From the NCBI RefSeq assembly GCF_004353905.1, contig NZ_SMOD01000027.1, positions 48,539-112,538 on the forward strand: DNA of 64,000 nucleotides, in the 5' to 3' direction. Positions 44,052 through 52,973 of the stretch are shown piece after piece. Source of the DNA: Paraburkholderia guartelaensis (GTDB lineage: Bacteria > Pseudomonadota > Gammaproteobacteria > Burkholderiales > Burkholderiaceae). The notes beneath the pieces are model-generated. The model searched no databases. It was given only the letters and a program-made list of their open reading frames with translations, and was not told the DNA's origin. Positions within the stretch are counted from its first letter, which is position 1; every line of letters starts with the position of its first letter. The translations under genes and the position numbers were made by a program.

Positions 44052-44284
44052 CCAGCTTGTCTCCTTGATTCCTGTTTTCAGGTTTATTCGAATCGTTCTG
44101 GCTGCCGGGCCGGCGGAACCGGTCTCGGGTTCCGAATGTAGCACCGGATTCTGAATATCGAACGACGCACGTGCCTGGCGTATACCCTTTAAACGCCCAA
44201 ATTACAGGCAATTGTTATTTATAAACAATGGCTTAGCGACGCGAGACGGGCAGGCCACCTCGTTCCGATATTCGAACTCTGTTG

Positions 44285-44326
44285 CCGATATCGAAACACG
44301 ATTCTAGAATCGGAACACGATATTGG
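44285..44326. promoter_or_regulatory. 42-bp palindrome upstream of the dehydratase gene
   Basis: A symmetric block centred between 44305 and 44306. The core CGATTCTAGAATCG (44299-44312) is a perfect 14-bp palindrome, flanked by CCGATATCG (44285-44293) and CGATATTGG (44318-44326), mutually inverted with one mismatch. Related CGATATTCGAAC and GAATATCGAAC words occur at about 44266-44277 and 44152-44163. It stands 36 bp before the ATG at 44362 in a divergent intergenic region (44052-44361), so it is a strong candidate operator for one of the IclR proteins. Confidence 0.6.
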
Positions 44327-44361
44327 CGCAGCGCGCCATCCAACAGCGGAGGAAGACAGGC

Positions 44362-44832
44362 ATGACGACACACGAAGACGCCCAACTGCTCGGACGTGGT
44401 TTCTACTGGCAGGAGTTGCAAGCGGGTCAGCGCTTTCGCACGTTCCGGCGCACGGTCACGGAAACCGATCTGGTCAATTTCATTTCGGCGACCGGCATGC
44501 TGGAGGCGATCTTCATCGACGCGCATTTCGAGCATGGCGCCATGAGCGGGCGCCCCGTTCCGGGCGCGCTCACGAGCGGCCTGATCGAAGGCTTGCTGTT
44601 CCAGACCATGGTGCAAGGCACCGGGCTCGCCATGCTCGAGTTCTCGATGAAGGCGCACGCGCCGGTGCTCGTCAACGACACGATCTACGGCGTGGTGGAA
44701 GTCGAGGACGTGAAGCCCACCTCGAAGCACAATCGCGCCGTGGTCACGAGCCGCGTGGAAGTGCTCAACCAGCGCGACGAACTCGTGCTCTCGTACACCG
44801 TCAAGCGCATGCTCGCCGGCCGCCCCGAATGA
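44362..44832 (+). CDS. MaoC/hot-dog-fold dehydratase-like protein
   Basis: A 156-residue protein of the MaoC-like/FAS1-type dehydratase group: FYWQELQAGQRFRTFRRTVTETDLVNFISATGMLEAIFIDAHFEHGAM, then the GRPVPGALTSGLIEGLL helix. It would add or remove water on an enoyl-CoA. ATG 44362 has GGAGGAAG upstream. It is the first gene of a plus-strand block with two acyl-CoA dehydrogenase genes and is divergent from the MFS gene. Confidence 0.85.
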   Translation: MTTHEDAQLLGRGFYWQELQAGQRFRTFRRTVTETDLVNFISATGMLEAIFIDAHFEHGAMSGRPVPGALTSGLIEGLLFQTMVQGTGLAMLEFSMKAHAPVLVNDTIYGVVEVEDVKPTSKHNRAVVTSRVEVLNQRDELVLSYTVKRMLAGRPE

Positions 44833-44892
44833 GCGCGCAAGCGCCTGATGACTTCGCACTGCCAGGAACTGCACTGTAAAGCGCAGCACGCT

Positions 44893-46059
44893 ATGACCGA
44901 CCCTTTCACACTCCGAACGATCCCCCCCGAAGACGAGGCGTTGCGCGCACCGGTGCGCGCATTTCTCGCCGAAGCGCTCAAAGGCGTGCCGCCCGCCGTG
45001 CGTGCGCGCTCGTGGCTCGGCTTCGACGCCGACTTCAGCCGCCAGCTCGCGGCGCAAGGGTGGCTCGGCCTCACATTGCCGCGCGAATACGGCGGCGGCG
45101 GGCGCAGCCCGTTCGCTCGCTTCGTGCTCGTGGAAGAACTGCTCGCGGCCGGCGCACCGGTGTCGGCCCACTGGATCGCCGATCGCCAGAGCGGCCCGCT
45201 CATCGCACGCTACGGCACCGAGGCGCAGAAGGCGTTCTATTTGCCGCGCATCTGCCGCGCCGAGGCGTTTTTCTGCATCGGCATGAGCGAGCCCAACGCG
45301 GGCTCCGACCTCGCAAGCGTACGCACGCGCGCCGAGCGCACGGCCAACGGCTGGCGCCTCTCGGGCCGCAAGATCTGGACGACCAACGCGCCGCACTCGC
45401 ACTTCATGATCGCGCTCGTGCGCACCTCGGGCGCGCCCGAGGACCGCCATCGCGGGCTCTCGCAAGTGATCGTCGACTTGTCGCTGCGGGGCGTGCATGT
45501 CGCGCCGATAAGCGACCTCACCGGCGACGCGCACTTCTCCGAGGTCACCTTCGACGATGTCGAATTGCCCGAGAGCGCACTGATCGGCACCGAAGGCGCG
45601 GGCTGGGAACAGGTCACTGCGGAACTGGCGTTCGAGCGCAGCGGTCCCGAGCGCATTTATTCAAGCATCGTGCTGCTGGAGGAATGGGCGCATGCGTTGC
45701 GCGATGCCGCACGCACGGCGCACGCGCCGGTTGGCGAAAGCGAGCGCCGCACGCTCGGCGCGTTCGTGACCGAACTCGCCACGCTGCGGGCCATGTCCGT
45801 GGCCGTCACGGGGGCGCTTGCCGACGGGGCGAGCCCCGCTACACAGGCAGCGCTCGTGAAGGATCTCGGCACCAGCTTCGAGCAGAGCGTGCCCACGCTG
45901 ATCGGCGACGCGCTCGGCGCGCATCCGCAGCAAGCCGTGGCACGCGAGCTAGCCGATACGCTCGACTACGTGACGAAGATCGCACCGTCGTACTCGCTGC
46001 GCGGCGGCACGCGCGAAATCCTGCGCGGCATGATCGCGCGCGGCCTCGGGCTGCGCTAA
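44893..46059 (+). CDS. Acyl-CoA dehydrogenase, catalytic partner
   Basis: A 388-residue flavoprotein with the three ACAD domains. FAD-binding words are CIGMSEPNAGSDLASVRTRAER and the later ALVKDLGTSFEQ. At the C-terminal MCAD position the Glu is missing (RGGTREILRGMIARGLG), but a Glu is present at the helix-G position (ELAFERSGPERIY), as in isovaleryl-/long-chain-type enzymes. It is followed after 28 bp by a second, shorter ACAD gene that has lost both Glu positions, suggesting one heteromeric enzyme. Start at ATG 44893 (44848 is also in frame); neither has a strong ribosome binding site. Confidence 0.9.
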   Translation: MTDPFTLRTIPPEDEALRAPVRAFLAEALKGVPPAVRARSWLGFDADFSRQLAAQGWLGLTLPREYGGGGRSPFARFVLVEELLAAGAPVSAHWIADRQSGPLIARYGTEAQKAFYLPRICRAEAFFCIGMSEPNAGSDLASVRTRAERTANGWRLSGRKIWTTNAPHSHFMIALVRTSGAPEDRHRGLSQVIVDLSLRGVHVAPISDLTGDAHFSEVTFDDVELPESALIGTEGAGWEQVTAELAFERSGPERIYSSIVLLEEWAHALRDAARTAHAPVGESERRTLGAFVTELATLRAMSVAVTGALADGASPATQAALVKDLGTSFEQSVPTLIGDALGAHPQQAVARELADTLDYVTKIAPSYSLRGGTREILRGMIARGLGLR

Positions 46060-46087
46060 ACGAACGACGAACATGGAGAAGAACACC

Positions 46088-47101
46088 ATGGATGACATGC
46101 TGACCGAATCGGCACATCACGTGCTCGCGCGTCACTGCACGCCGCAATTCGTGCGCACCGTGGAAGCGGCGCGCGACCGCAACGCGGGACGCGCCGTGTG
46201 GGACCAGCTCGACGCTCTCGGCTTTCTCGACGCGCTCGTACCAGAGGAAAAAGGCGGCTCGGGCATGCGTCTCGCCGCCACGGCGGGCGCGCTGTTCGAA
46301 TTCGGCGCGCACGCGCTGCCGCTGCCTGCCGCGCACACCATGATCGCGCGCGATCTGCTCGCACGTGCGGGTGTAGAAGCGCCGCGCGGTCCCATCGCCA
46401 TCGCGCTTGGCAACGCGTCGCGGCACGGCGCGGCCTTCGTGCCCTACGGTCTCGTCGCCGACACGCTCATCGTCGAAACCGCCGATGGCGCGAGCCTCGT
46501 CGAGCTCGCCAGCGCCGATCTGCGCGCGCACGGCGACAGCCTCGACGCCACGCTCACCTACCCCGCGCACGCGGCGCGCGCGCTGCCCGCCACCGTGCGT
46601 GGCGTGGGCGAGCTGGGCGCGCTCGCCACGGCCGCCACGATGGCGGGCGGCATGCAGCGCGTGTTCGACATCACGCTAGGCTACGTAAACGACCGCCAGC
46701 AGTTTGGCCGCTCACTCGGCAAGTTCCAGGCCGTGCAGCAGCAGTTGAGCGTCATGGCCGAGCACGTGGCCGCCACGCGCGTCGCTGCGCAGCTGGGTTG
46801 CGCGGGACATCACACGTCGGAACAGCGCATCGCGGCTGCCATTGCGAAGGCGCGTGCGAGCCGCGCCGCGCCGCTGGTGGCGAACGGTGCACACGCGCTG
46901 GTGGGCGCGATGGGCATCACCGCAGAGTTCGACCTGCAGCTCTACACGAGACGGTTGCACGCGCAACGTCTTCAATATGGATCGGAATCGTTCTGGGATG
47001 ACGTGGTCGGCACGCACGCCATCGATCATTGGAACAATGTCGCCGCGGGGGTCATCGGTATTTACGATGCGCTCGACGAGGCCGCGGCGGTGGGAACGTA
47101 A
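46088..47101 (+). CDS. Acyl-CoA dehydrogenase-like partner lacking the catalytic Glu
   Basis: A 337-residue ACAD-fold protein. The N-terminal domain (ALGFLDALVPEEKGGSGMRLAAT) and the C-terminal four-helix domain (ITLGYVNDRQQFGRSLGKFQAVQQQLSVMAEHV) are present. However, the helix-G position reads LGALATAATMAGG, the usual GGTxE motif is replaced by YGSESFWDD, and the middle beta domain is shortened. Such partners occur in alpha2-beta2 ACADs of steroid catabolism in actinobacteria. ATG 46088 is preferred over 46073 because GGAGAAG then lies upstream. Confidence 0.88.
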   Translation: MDDMLTESAHHVLARHCTPQFVRTVEAARDRNAGRAVWDQLDALGFLDALVPEEKGGSGMRLAATAGALFEFGAHALPLPAAHTMIARDLLARAGVEAPRGPIAIALGNASRHGAAFVPYGLVADTLIVETADGASLVELASADLRAHGDSLDATLTYPAHAARALPATVRGVGELGALATAATMAGGMQRVFDITLGYVNDRQQFGRSLGKFQAVQQQLSVMAEHVAATRVAAQLGCAGHHTSEQRIAAAIAKARASRAAPLVANGAHALVGAMGITAEFDLQLYTRRLHAQRLQYGSESFWDDVVGTHAIDHWNNVAAGVIGIYDALDEAAAVGT

Positions 47102-47119
47102 CCGCGCGACACGCTGGCC

Positions 47120-48361
47120 TCACGCCGTGCCAACGCGCTCCAGGACCACATCCAGCAGCACGTTCGCGCCGTCGATGAGCTGATCGTCGTCCGTGTGCTC
47201 GCGCGGATTGTGGCTAATGCCGCCGCGGCTCGGCACGAAGATCATCGCGGCCGGCGCGATACGCGCAATCATCTGCGCGTCATGGCCCGCGCCCGAGGTC
47301 ATGCGCCGGTTCGAGAAACCCCGGCGTTCGGCGGCGGCTTCGATGGTACGTGCGAGCGCCGCGTCGAACACCACCGGTTCGAAACGCACGAGACGTTCAG
47401 TCTCGATCTTCACGCCCTCCTTGTGCGCCACCTCCGCCAGAAAATCGGCAAGGCGGCGCTCGGCGTCCTGCAAACGCGTTTCATCGGGGTCGCGCAGATC
47501 GACCGTGAAAACAGCCTTGCGAGGAATCACGTTGATGACGTTCGGCTCGATGCTCAGCATGCCGATAGTGGCGAGCGTCGTGCCGCTCTGAACCGCGAGT
47601 TCGCGCAAGAACGTGGAGACCGCCGCGGCCACCCAGCCCGCGTCGTGACGCAGATGCGTAGGCGTCGTGCCCGCGTGATTGGCGTTGCCTTGCACGGTCA
47701 CGCGCTGCCACGAAATGCCTTGCAGATTCTCGACCACGCCGATGCGCACGTTTTCCGCTTCGAGAATCGGTCCCTGCTCGATATGCAGTTCGAAATATTC
47801 GTGCGGTGTGATCGCGCCAGGCTCCATCTCACCCGCGTACCCGATGCGGGCCAGTTCGTCACCAAGACGCGTGCTGTCGATGCCGCGCGCGTCGAGCGCC
47901 TCTTCCACGGCCAGACCGCCGGCATAGACCAGCGAGCCCATCATGTCCGGCTGGTAGCGCACGCCCTCCTCGTTCGTGAACGCGCCCACGGTGATGGAGC
48001 GGCCCGGCTTCACGCCCGCTTCGCGAAACGCGCGCACCACGGCGAGCCCGGCGAGCACACCATAACAACCATCGAGCGCACCCGCATTGCGCACGGTGTC
48101 GATGTGGGAGCCCATCATCAGCGGGCGTTGCGAGCCGGCACCGGTGCCTGCGTGCAGGGTGCCGAACACATTGCCGATACGGTCGATGCGCACGTCGAGA
48201 TCGAGTTCGCGCATCCACGCGACCACCTGGTCGCGGCCAGCCTTTTCGTCGTCGGTGAGCGCGATGCGTGTGCGCCCGCCCGCTTGCGGATCGGCGCCGA
48301 TTTCACCCAGTTCGCGCAGTTGGCGAAGCAGCACTTCGCCGTTCAGTTTCAGCGTATTCAT
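47120..48361 (-). CDS. Zn-dependent N-carbamoyl-amino-acid/allantoate-type amidohydrolase (M20)
   Basis: A 413-residue enzyme of the AllC/HyuC group. Metal ligands are seen in GSHIDTVRNAGALDG, FTNEEGVRYQP and HIEQGPILE, and the substrate-binding lid in GNANHAGTTPTHLRHDA. Members remove the carbamoyl group from ureido acids (allantoate, N-carbamoyl amino acids, 3-ureidopropionate). The ATG overlaps the stop of the adjoining M20 gene by four bases (ATGA), so they are translated together. Exact substrate unknown. Confidence 0.9.
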   Translation of the reverse strand: MNTLKLNGEVLLRQLRELGEIGADPQAGGRTRIALTDDEKAGRDQVVAWMRELDLDVRIDRIGNVFGTLHAGTGAGSQRPLMMGSHIDTVRNAGALDGCYGVLAGLAVVRAFREAGVKPGRSITVGAFTNEEGVRYQPDMMGSLVYAGGLAVEEALDARGIDSTRLGDELARIGYAGEMEPGAITPHEYFELHIEQGPILEAENVRIGVVENLQGISWQRVTVQGNANHAGTTPTHLRHDAGWVAAAVSTFLRELAVQSGTTLATIGMLSIEPNVINVIPRKAVFTVDLRDPDETRLQDAERRLADFLAEVAHKEGVKIETERLVRFEPVVFDAALARTIEAAAERRGFSNRRMTSGAGHDAQMIARIAPAAMIFVPSRGGISHNPREHTDDDQLIDGANVLLDVVLERVGTA

Positions 48362-49533
48362 GATTGGTTGGTTCCGACCGGCAAGGCGAGGCGCGCGATT
48401 TCCGCGAAGTAGCGTGCGCCGGTCATCAGGATGTCGTCGTTGAAATCGTAGCCGGCGTTGTGCAGTGGAATCCCGCCGCGTTCTGGCGCGTCGCCGTTGC
48501 CGATGAAGATGAAATTGCCGGGAACGACCTGCAGGAACGCGCCGAAATCCTCGGAGATCATCATCGGCTGCACGTTGGCGTCAACGGCGGCGTCTCCCGC
48601 CACGTTGCGCGCGGCGTTCACCGCCATGTCGACGAACTGCTCGGAATTCACGGTCGGCGCGAACTCGTGCGTGTACTCGAAACTGCATTCGGCGCCGTGC
48701 GTCTGACAAATGCCGACGCTGACTTCGCGCATGCGCTTTTCGAGCAGCGCTTGCACTTCCTTCGAATAGCTGCGCGTATCGCCCTTGATGATCACGTTCG
48801 ACGGAATGACATTGCGAATGCCGTCGGTGATGAATTCCGTGCAGGAGATCACGGCTTGCAGGCTCGGGTCGAGATTGCGCGACACGATGGTTTGCAGCGC
48901 GAGCACGATTTGCGCGGCGATGACGATGGGATCGACCCCCATGTGCGGGCGCGCCGCGTGCGTGCCCCGCCCCTTGATATGGATGACGAAGTTATCCTCG
49001 CTCGCCATGATGCCGCCCGCGCGCGTGGCGAACGTGCCGGCCGGCATGCCCGGCATGTTGTGCGCGCCGAAGATCGCATCGACGGGAAAGCGTTCGAACA
49101 GCCCGTCCGCCATCATTGCCTTGGCGCCGCGGCCGTGCTCCTCGGCCGGCTGGAAGATGAACCGCACCGTGCCGTCGAAATCGCGTTGCTCGGCGAGCAG
49201 CCGCGCTGCACCGAGGACCATCGACATATGGCCGTCGTGCCCGCATGCGTGCATTTTTCCCGCGTTCAACGAGGCATGCGCTCGGCCCGGCGCCTGCTCC
49301 GCGATATTGAGCGCGTCCATATCGGCGCGCACACCGATCACGCGCTTGCCGTTGCCCACCGTGAGGTTCGCCACGAGCCCCGTGCCGCCAATGCCGCGGT
49401 GCACGTCGAGCCCCAGTGTCTCCAGGATGTTCGCCACGTAGTGGGCGGTATGGATCTCCTCGAAGCCGGTTTCGGGACGTTGGTGCAGATACTGTCGCCA
49501 GCTTTTGAGTTGGCCTTGCAGTGTGCTTTCCAT
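48358..49533 (-). CDS. M20-family amidohydrolase (aminoacylase/hippurate-hydrolase type)
   Basis: A 391-residue metallo-hydrolase: ACGHDGHMSMVLGAA, FQPAEEHGRGAKAM, AHNMPGMPAG, GRGTHAARPHMGVDPI and SEDFGAFLQVVPG carry the zinc ligands and catalytic Glu of the N-acyl-amino-acid hydrolases. It is preceded by the diaminopropionate ammonia-lyase gene (19 bp) and followed with an ATGA overlap by the carbamoyl hydrolase gene. In Escherichia coli the lyase YgeX is likewise next to an M20 protein (YgeY), though of another subgroup. Confidence 0.9.
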   Translation of the reverse strand: MESTLQGQLKSWRQYLHQRPETGFEEIHTAHYVANILETLGLDVHRGIGGTGLVANLTVGNGKRVIGVRADMDALNIAEQAPGRAHASLNAGKMHACGHDGHMSMVLGAARLLAEQRDFDGTVRFIFQPAEEHGRGAKAMMADGLFERFPVDAIFGAHNMPGMPAGTFATRAGGIMASEDNFVIHIKGRGTHAARPHMGVDPIVIAAQIVLALQTIVSRNLDPSLQAVISCTEFITDGIRNVIPSNVIIKGDTRSYSKEVQALLEKRMREVSVGICQTHGAECSFEYTHEFAPTVNSEQFVDMAVNAARNVAGDAAVDANVQPMMISEDFGAFLQVVPGNFIFIGNGDAPERGGIPLHNAGYDFNDDILMTGARYFAEIARLALPVGTNQS

Positions 49534-49552
49534 GTGGGTGTCCTCTTTTCGG

Positions 49553-50767
49553 TTACTGCGCGATCTGGCTCAGCCAGGCGTCGCGACGGGCCGCCACGGT
49601 CTCTGCAGACGCGCCGACCAGATCCGCGTACACGCCAGGCGCTGTGGCACCCTCGGTGCTGATCAGCAGCACGCGTGAGGTAGCGTCGAGCCCTGCTGCA
49701 CGCGCAAGAGCGGGATCGCGCATGAGCGTCGCGAGGCCCGCGAGCCCTGCCGCGCCCGATTCGCCCGATACGATGGGCACGTCGCCTGCCGCGCCGGTGG
49801 CGAGGCTACGCATTGCTTCTACCGCGTCCTCGTCGTCGATCAGCATGAAGTCGTCGACACACTGCTCGAGTATCTGCCACGCGAGCGGCGACGTCTCCCC
49901 GCATGCAAGGCCGGCCATCACGGAATCGACCGACCCCGTTGCTTTCGCGGCGCGGCCAGCGATAGCGCTTTGATACAGGCAGTCGGCCTGACGCGGTTCG
50001 ACCACGATGAAACGCGGACGCGCGGCGCCATGATGCTCCCACAGATAGCTGGCTACGCCGGCCGCGAGACCGCCCACGCCGCCCTGCAGAAACACATGCG
50101 TCCACGCGCCGCCAGACTGTTCGATGACTTCCGCCGCGATGGTGCCGTAGCCTTGCATGACGTCGCGCGGGATTGCCTCGTAGCCGTCGTAGGAGGTATC
50201 GGAAACGACGTGCCAGCCGTTCGTCTTCGCGAGTTGCGCCGCGTGCTCGACCGATTCGTCATAGTTGCCCGCGATTCGAACGATACGCGCGCCGTACGCG
50301 GCGATCGCCGCTTCGCGCTCCGCGCTGACGTTCGCATGAAGCACGATCACGCAGTTGCAGCCAATCGATTGCGCGGCTGCGGCGAGCGCCTTGCCGTGGT
50401 TGCCATCGGTCGCGCTGATGACCGTGAGGTTCGTGACCATCTCGCCGTAGCGACCTTCGATCAGCTTGCGAGGATCGATCTCCTGCAGGGGCCACAGGCG
50501 CATGATGAGGCGCATCAGCGCGATGGGTGCGCCCAGCGCCTTGAAGCTGCCAAGAGGAGAACGAAACGATTCGTCCTTCAGGCCAATGCGGGCAACGCCC
50601 AGATGCGCCGCCGCACCGTTCAGGTCCCAGAGCGGCGTGGGCTCCGGGCTGATCAACTCCCAACTGGCGAGCCATGCCCGGCTCTCGTCGCCCGACTTCA
50701 CGTTCAGGATGTTCCCGAGCGTTTCGGGGTAGGCATGGCGCATGGCGCGCGGGTTGGCGAACAGCAT
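49553..50767 (-). CDS. dpaL: Diaminopropionate ammonia-lyase (PLP enzyme)
   Basis: A 404-residue PLP-dependent fold-II enzyme; converts 2,3-diaminopropionate to pyruvate and two ammonia. The cofactor lysine is in FRSPLGSFKALGAP (about K76), the Gly-rich phosphate loop in GGVGGLAAG, and the family block TDGNHGKALAAAAQ is intact. Length and motifs match DAPAL (YgeX) better than threonine dehydratase or tryptophan-synthase-like proteins. First gene of a three-gene operon with two M20 hydrolases, divergent from an lrp-type gene 115 bp away. Confidence 0.9.
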   Translation of the reverse strand: MLFANPRAMRHAYPETLGNILNVKSGDESRAWLASWELISPEPTPLWDLNGAAAHLGVARIGLKDESFRSPLGSFKALGAPIALMRLIMRLWPLQEIDPRKLIEGRYGEMVTNLTVISATDGNHGKALAAAAQSIGCNCVIVLHANVSAEREAAIAAYGARIVRIAGNYDESVEHAAQLAKTNGWHVVSDTSYDGYEAIPRDVMQGYGTIAAEVIEQSGGAWTHVFLQGGVGGLAAGVASYLWEHHGAARPRFIVVEPRQADCLYQSAIAGRAAKATGSVDSVMAGLACGETSPLAWQILEQCVDDFMLIDDEDAVEAMRSLATGAAGDVPIVSGESGAAGLAGLATLMRDPALARAAGLDATSRVLLISTEGATAPGVYADLVGASAETVAARRDAWLSQIAQ

Positions 50768-50882
50768 GGGTCGGCTCCGGTGGACTTGCGATGTCGAAAT
50801 GATATTGCGCAGCCCCTGCGAAAAAGTCTCATAATGCGGTCACATCACGCAAAAAAATATCGACTTTCAGGCTCCCGCGTAA

Positions 50883-51362
50883 ATGGCGACACATCTCGAT
50901 TCGTTCGACCGCAAACTTCTGATGGAAGTCCAGCGCGACGCGCAGATTCCCCAAAACGAACTCGGCGCGCGCGTGAACCTCTCCACGGCAGCGGTGAACC
51001 GGCGTTTGCGCCGTCTCGCCGACGAAGGCGTGATCGACCATTACGCGGCGATCGTCTCGCCCGAGAAGGTCGATCACCCCATCACGATCGTCGCGACCGT
51101 CGAGGTCGAAAGCGAGCAGATCGATTTGCTCGACACGATGAAGCGCACGTTTGCGCGCTGCCCGCAGATCCAGCAGTGCTACTACGTCGCGGGCGAGTGG
51201 GATTTCGTGCTCATACTCGCGGTGCAAAACATGGACCAGTACACGGAACTCACGCGCGAGCTATTCTTCTCGAACAACAACGTGAAGCGGTTCAAGACGC
51301 TGGTGAGCATGAGCCGCGTGAAGGTGGGGCTCGAAGTGCCGCTCGCGCTGGACGGCGAATGA
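50883..51362 (+). CDS. Lrp/AsnC-family transcriptional regulator
   Basis: A 159-residue Lrp-type protein: N-terminal helix-turn-helix (DSFDRKLLMEVQRDAQIPQNELGARVNLSTAAVNRRLRRLADEGVI) and C-terminal RAM ligand-binding domain. Divergent from dpaL, so the likely amino-acid-responsive switch of the dpaL-M20-M20 operon. The class II aldolase gene follows in the same direction after 59 bp. Confidence 0.92.
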   Translation: MATHLDSFDRKLLMEVQRDAQIPQNELGARVNLSTAAVNRRLRRLADEGVIDHYAAIVSPEKVDHPITIVATVEVESEQIDLLDTMKRTFARCPQIQQCYYVAGEWDFVLILAVQNMDQYTELTRELFFSNNNVKRFKTLVSMSRVKVGLEVPLALDGE

Positions 51363-51421
51363 GGAACGCGGGTTGCGACGCAGACGCAACGCGGTCATCT
51401 GAACAACAGGAGCCACGATCC

Positions 51422-52183
51422 ATGAGCAACGCAGTGCATCATGCTGGAGCCATTGAAAGCGAAGATCTGTTCCATCACCCGGAAGTCGCGACGCTGCGCG
51501 CGGACCTCGCGCTCGCGCTGCGTGCCGCCGCGCACTTCGGGCTGGGTGAGGGCGTCTGCAATCACTTCAGCGTCGCACTCCCCGGCGAAGACGGCCTCTT
51601 TCTGCTGAACCCGCGCGGCCTGATGTGGAGCGAGGTGATGGCCGACGATATCGTCATCGTCGACGCACAGGGGGACGTGATGGCGGGCCGCCATGCCGTG
51701 GAGCCGACGGCGATGTTCATCCACGCCGCCATCCACGGCATCGCGAAGAAGGCCTGCGTGCTGCATACCCATATGCCGTACGCCACCGCCCTCACGCTCA
51801 CGGAGGACTGCGGGCTCGATACGACCTTGTCGCAGAACGCGATGCGCTATCACGGCCGCGTCGCCCTCGACCGCGAGTACAACGGGCTCGCGCTCGGCCC
51901 CGAGGAAGGCGAGCGCATTGCGCATGCGCTCGACGGTAGGGACACCGGCTTCCTCGGCAACCACGGCGTAGTGGTGTGCGGCGAGCGCATCGACTACGCG
52001 TTCGACGACCTCTATTACCTCGAGCGCGCCTGCGCCGCGCAGGTGCTCGCGGGCTCCACCGGGCGCGCGTTGCGGCCCGTGGCGGCCGACCTCGCGCAGC
52101 GCGTGGCCGACCAGATTCAGGGCGAGCGATTGCAGTCGGAGTTGTTCTTCGCGGCGCTGCGAAGAACGCTCACGCACGCTTGA
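51422..52183 (+). CDS. Class II aldolase/adducin family protein
   Basis: A 253-residue protein with the aldolase/adducin block GLGEGVCNHFSVALPGEDG, His ligands in VLHTHMPYATAL and the GFLGNHGVVVCGE motif. It differs from the copy at 21827 in the metal region spacing, so the two are not recent duplicates. It would cleave or isomerise a small hydroxy or keto acid. ATG 51422 is the only sensible start; convergent with the enoyl-CoA hydratase gene, 13 bp apart. Confidence 0.88.
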   Translation: MSNAVHHAGAIESEDLFHHPEVATLRADLALALRAAAHFGLGEGVCNHFSVALPGEDGLFLLNPRGLMWSEVMADDIVIVDAQGDVMAGRHAVEPTAMFIHAAIHGIAKKACVLHTHMPYATALTLTEDCGLDTTLSQNAMRYHGRVALDREYNGLALGPEEGERIAHALDGRDTGFLGNHGVVVCGERIDYAFDDLYYLERACAAQVLAGSTGRALRPVAADLAQRVADQIQGERLQSELFFAALRRTLTHA

Positions 52184-52196
52184 CGAACGGGGCGCC

Positions 52197-52961
52197 CTAC
52201 TTCCCCTGCCACACTGCCTTGCGCTTCTCCGCAAACGCCGCCGCGCCCTCTCGCGCGTCGGCGGAAGCGAACACCGGGTCCGTGATCTCACGCTGACGCG
52301 TGAACATCTCCGTACTGGACCAGTCTCGCGACTCGCGCATCACACGCTTGCTCGCAGCCACCGCGAGCGGACCGTTTGCCGCGATCTTCTGCGCGAGTTC
52401 GACAGCGCCCGCCAGCGCTTCGCCCGGCGCGGTGAGCCGGTTGACGAGGCCGAACTCGAAGGCCCGCTGCGCACCGAACATGTCGCCGGTGAGCACGAGT
52501 TCCATCGCGATGCGCTCCGGCAACTGCTGTTGCAGCCGCAACAATCCGCCAGCCGCGGCGCATAGCCCGCGCTTCACTTCGGGCAAACCGAACTGCGCGT
52601 TGTTCGCGGCCACGACGAGATCGCTCGCCAGCACGACTTCGAAACCGCCCGCGAGCGCATAGCCTTCGACCGCCGCAATGAGCGGCTTGTGCGGCGGCGC
52701 TTCAGTGAGCCCCGCAAAGCCGCGGCCCGGCAGGCTCGGCCGCTCGCCTTTGAGAAAACCCTTCAGGTCCATGCCCGCGCAAAACGTGCCGCCCGCGCCG
52801 GTGATGATGGCGAGCCGCAGATCGTCGCGCTGTTCCAGTTCGTCCAGCGCGGCGGCTATCGCTTCGGCCACCGCCTTCGTGCAGGCGTTGCGTGCCTCGG
52901 GACGGTTGATCGTGAGGATCTGGATGCCGTCGCGGAATTCGATCAGCAATTCGTCGCTCAT
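52197..52961 (-). CDS. Enoyl-CoA hydratase/isomerase family protein
   Basis: A 254-residue crotonase-fold protein. Oxyanion-hole words are AGGTFCAGMDLKGF and EGYALAGGFEVVLASDLVVAA. At the usual first catalytic-Glu site the sequence reads CAAAGGLLRLQQQLP, and the second position is near PEVKRGL, so the two-Glu hydratase pair is not clearly complete; isomerase, hydrolase or lyase activity is possible. Third in the thiolase-SDR-hydratase operon (13 bp after the SDR gene). Confidence 0.88.
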   Translation of the reverse strand: MSDELLIEFRDGIQILTINRPEARNACTKAVAEAIAAALDELEQRDDLRLAIITGAGGTFCAGMDLKGFLKGERPSLPGRGFAGLTEAPPHKPLIAAVEGYALAGGFEVVLASDLVVAANNAQFGLPEVKRGLCAAAGGLLRLQQQLPERIAMELVLTGDMFGAQRAFEFGLVNRLTAPGEALAGAVELAQKIAANGPLAVAASKRVMRESRDWSSTEMFTRQREITDPVFASADAREGAAAFAEKRKAVWQGK

Positions 52962-52973
52962 GGTCGGCCTCAC

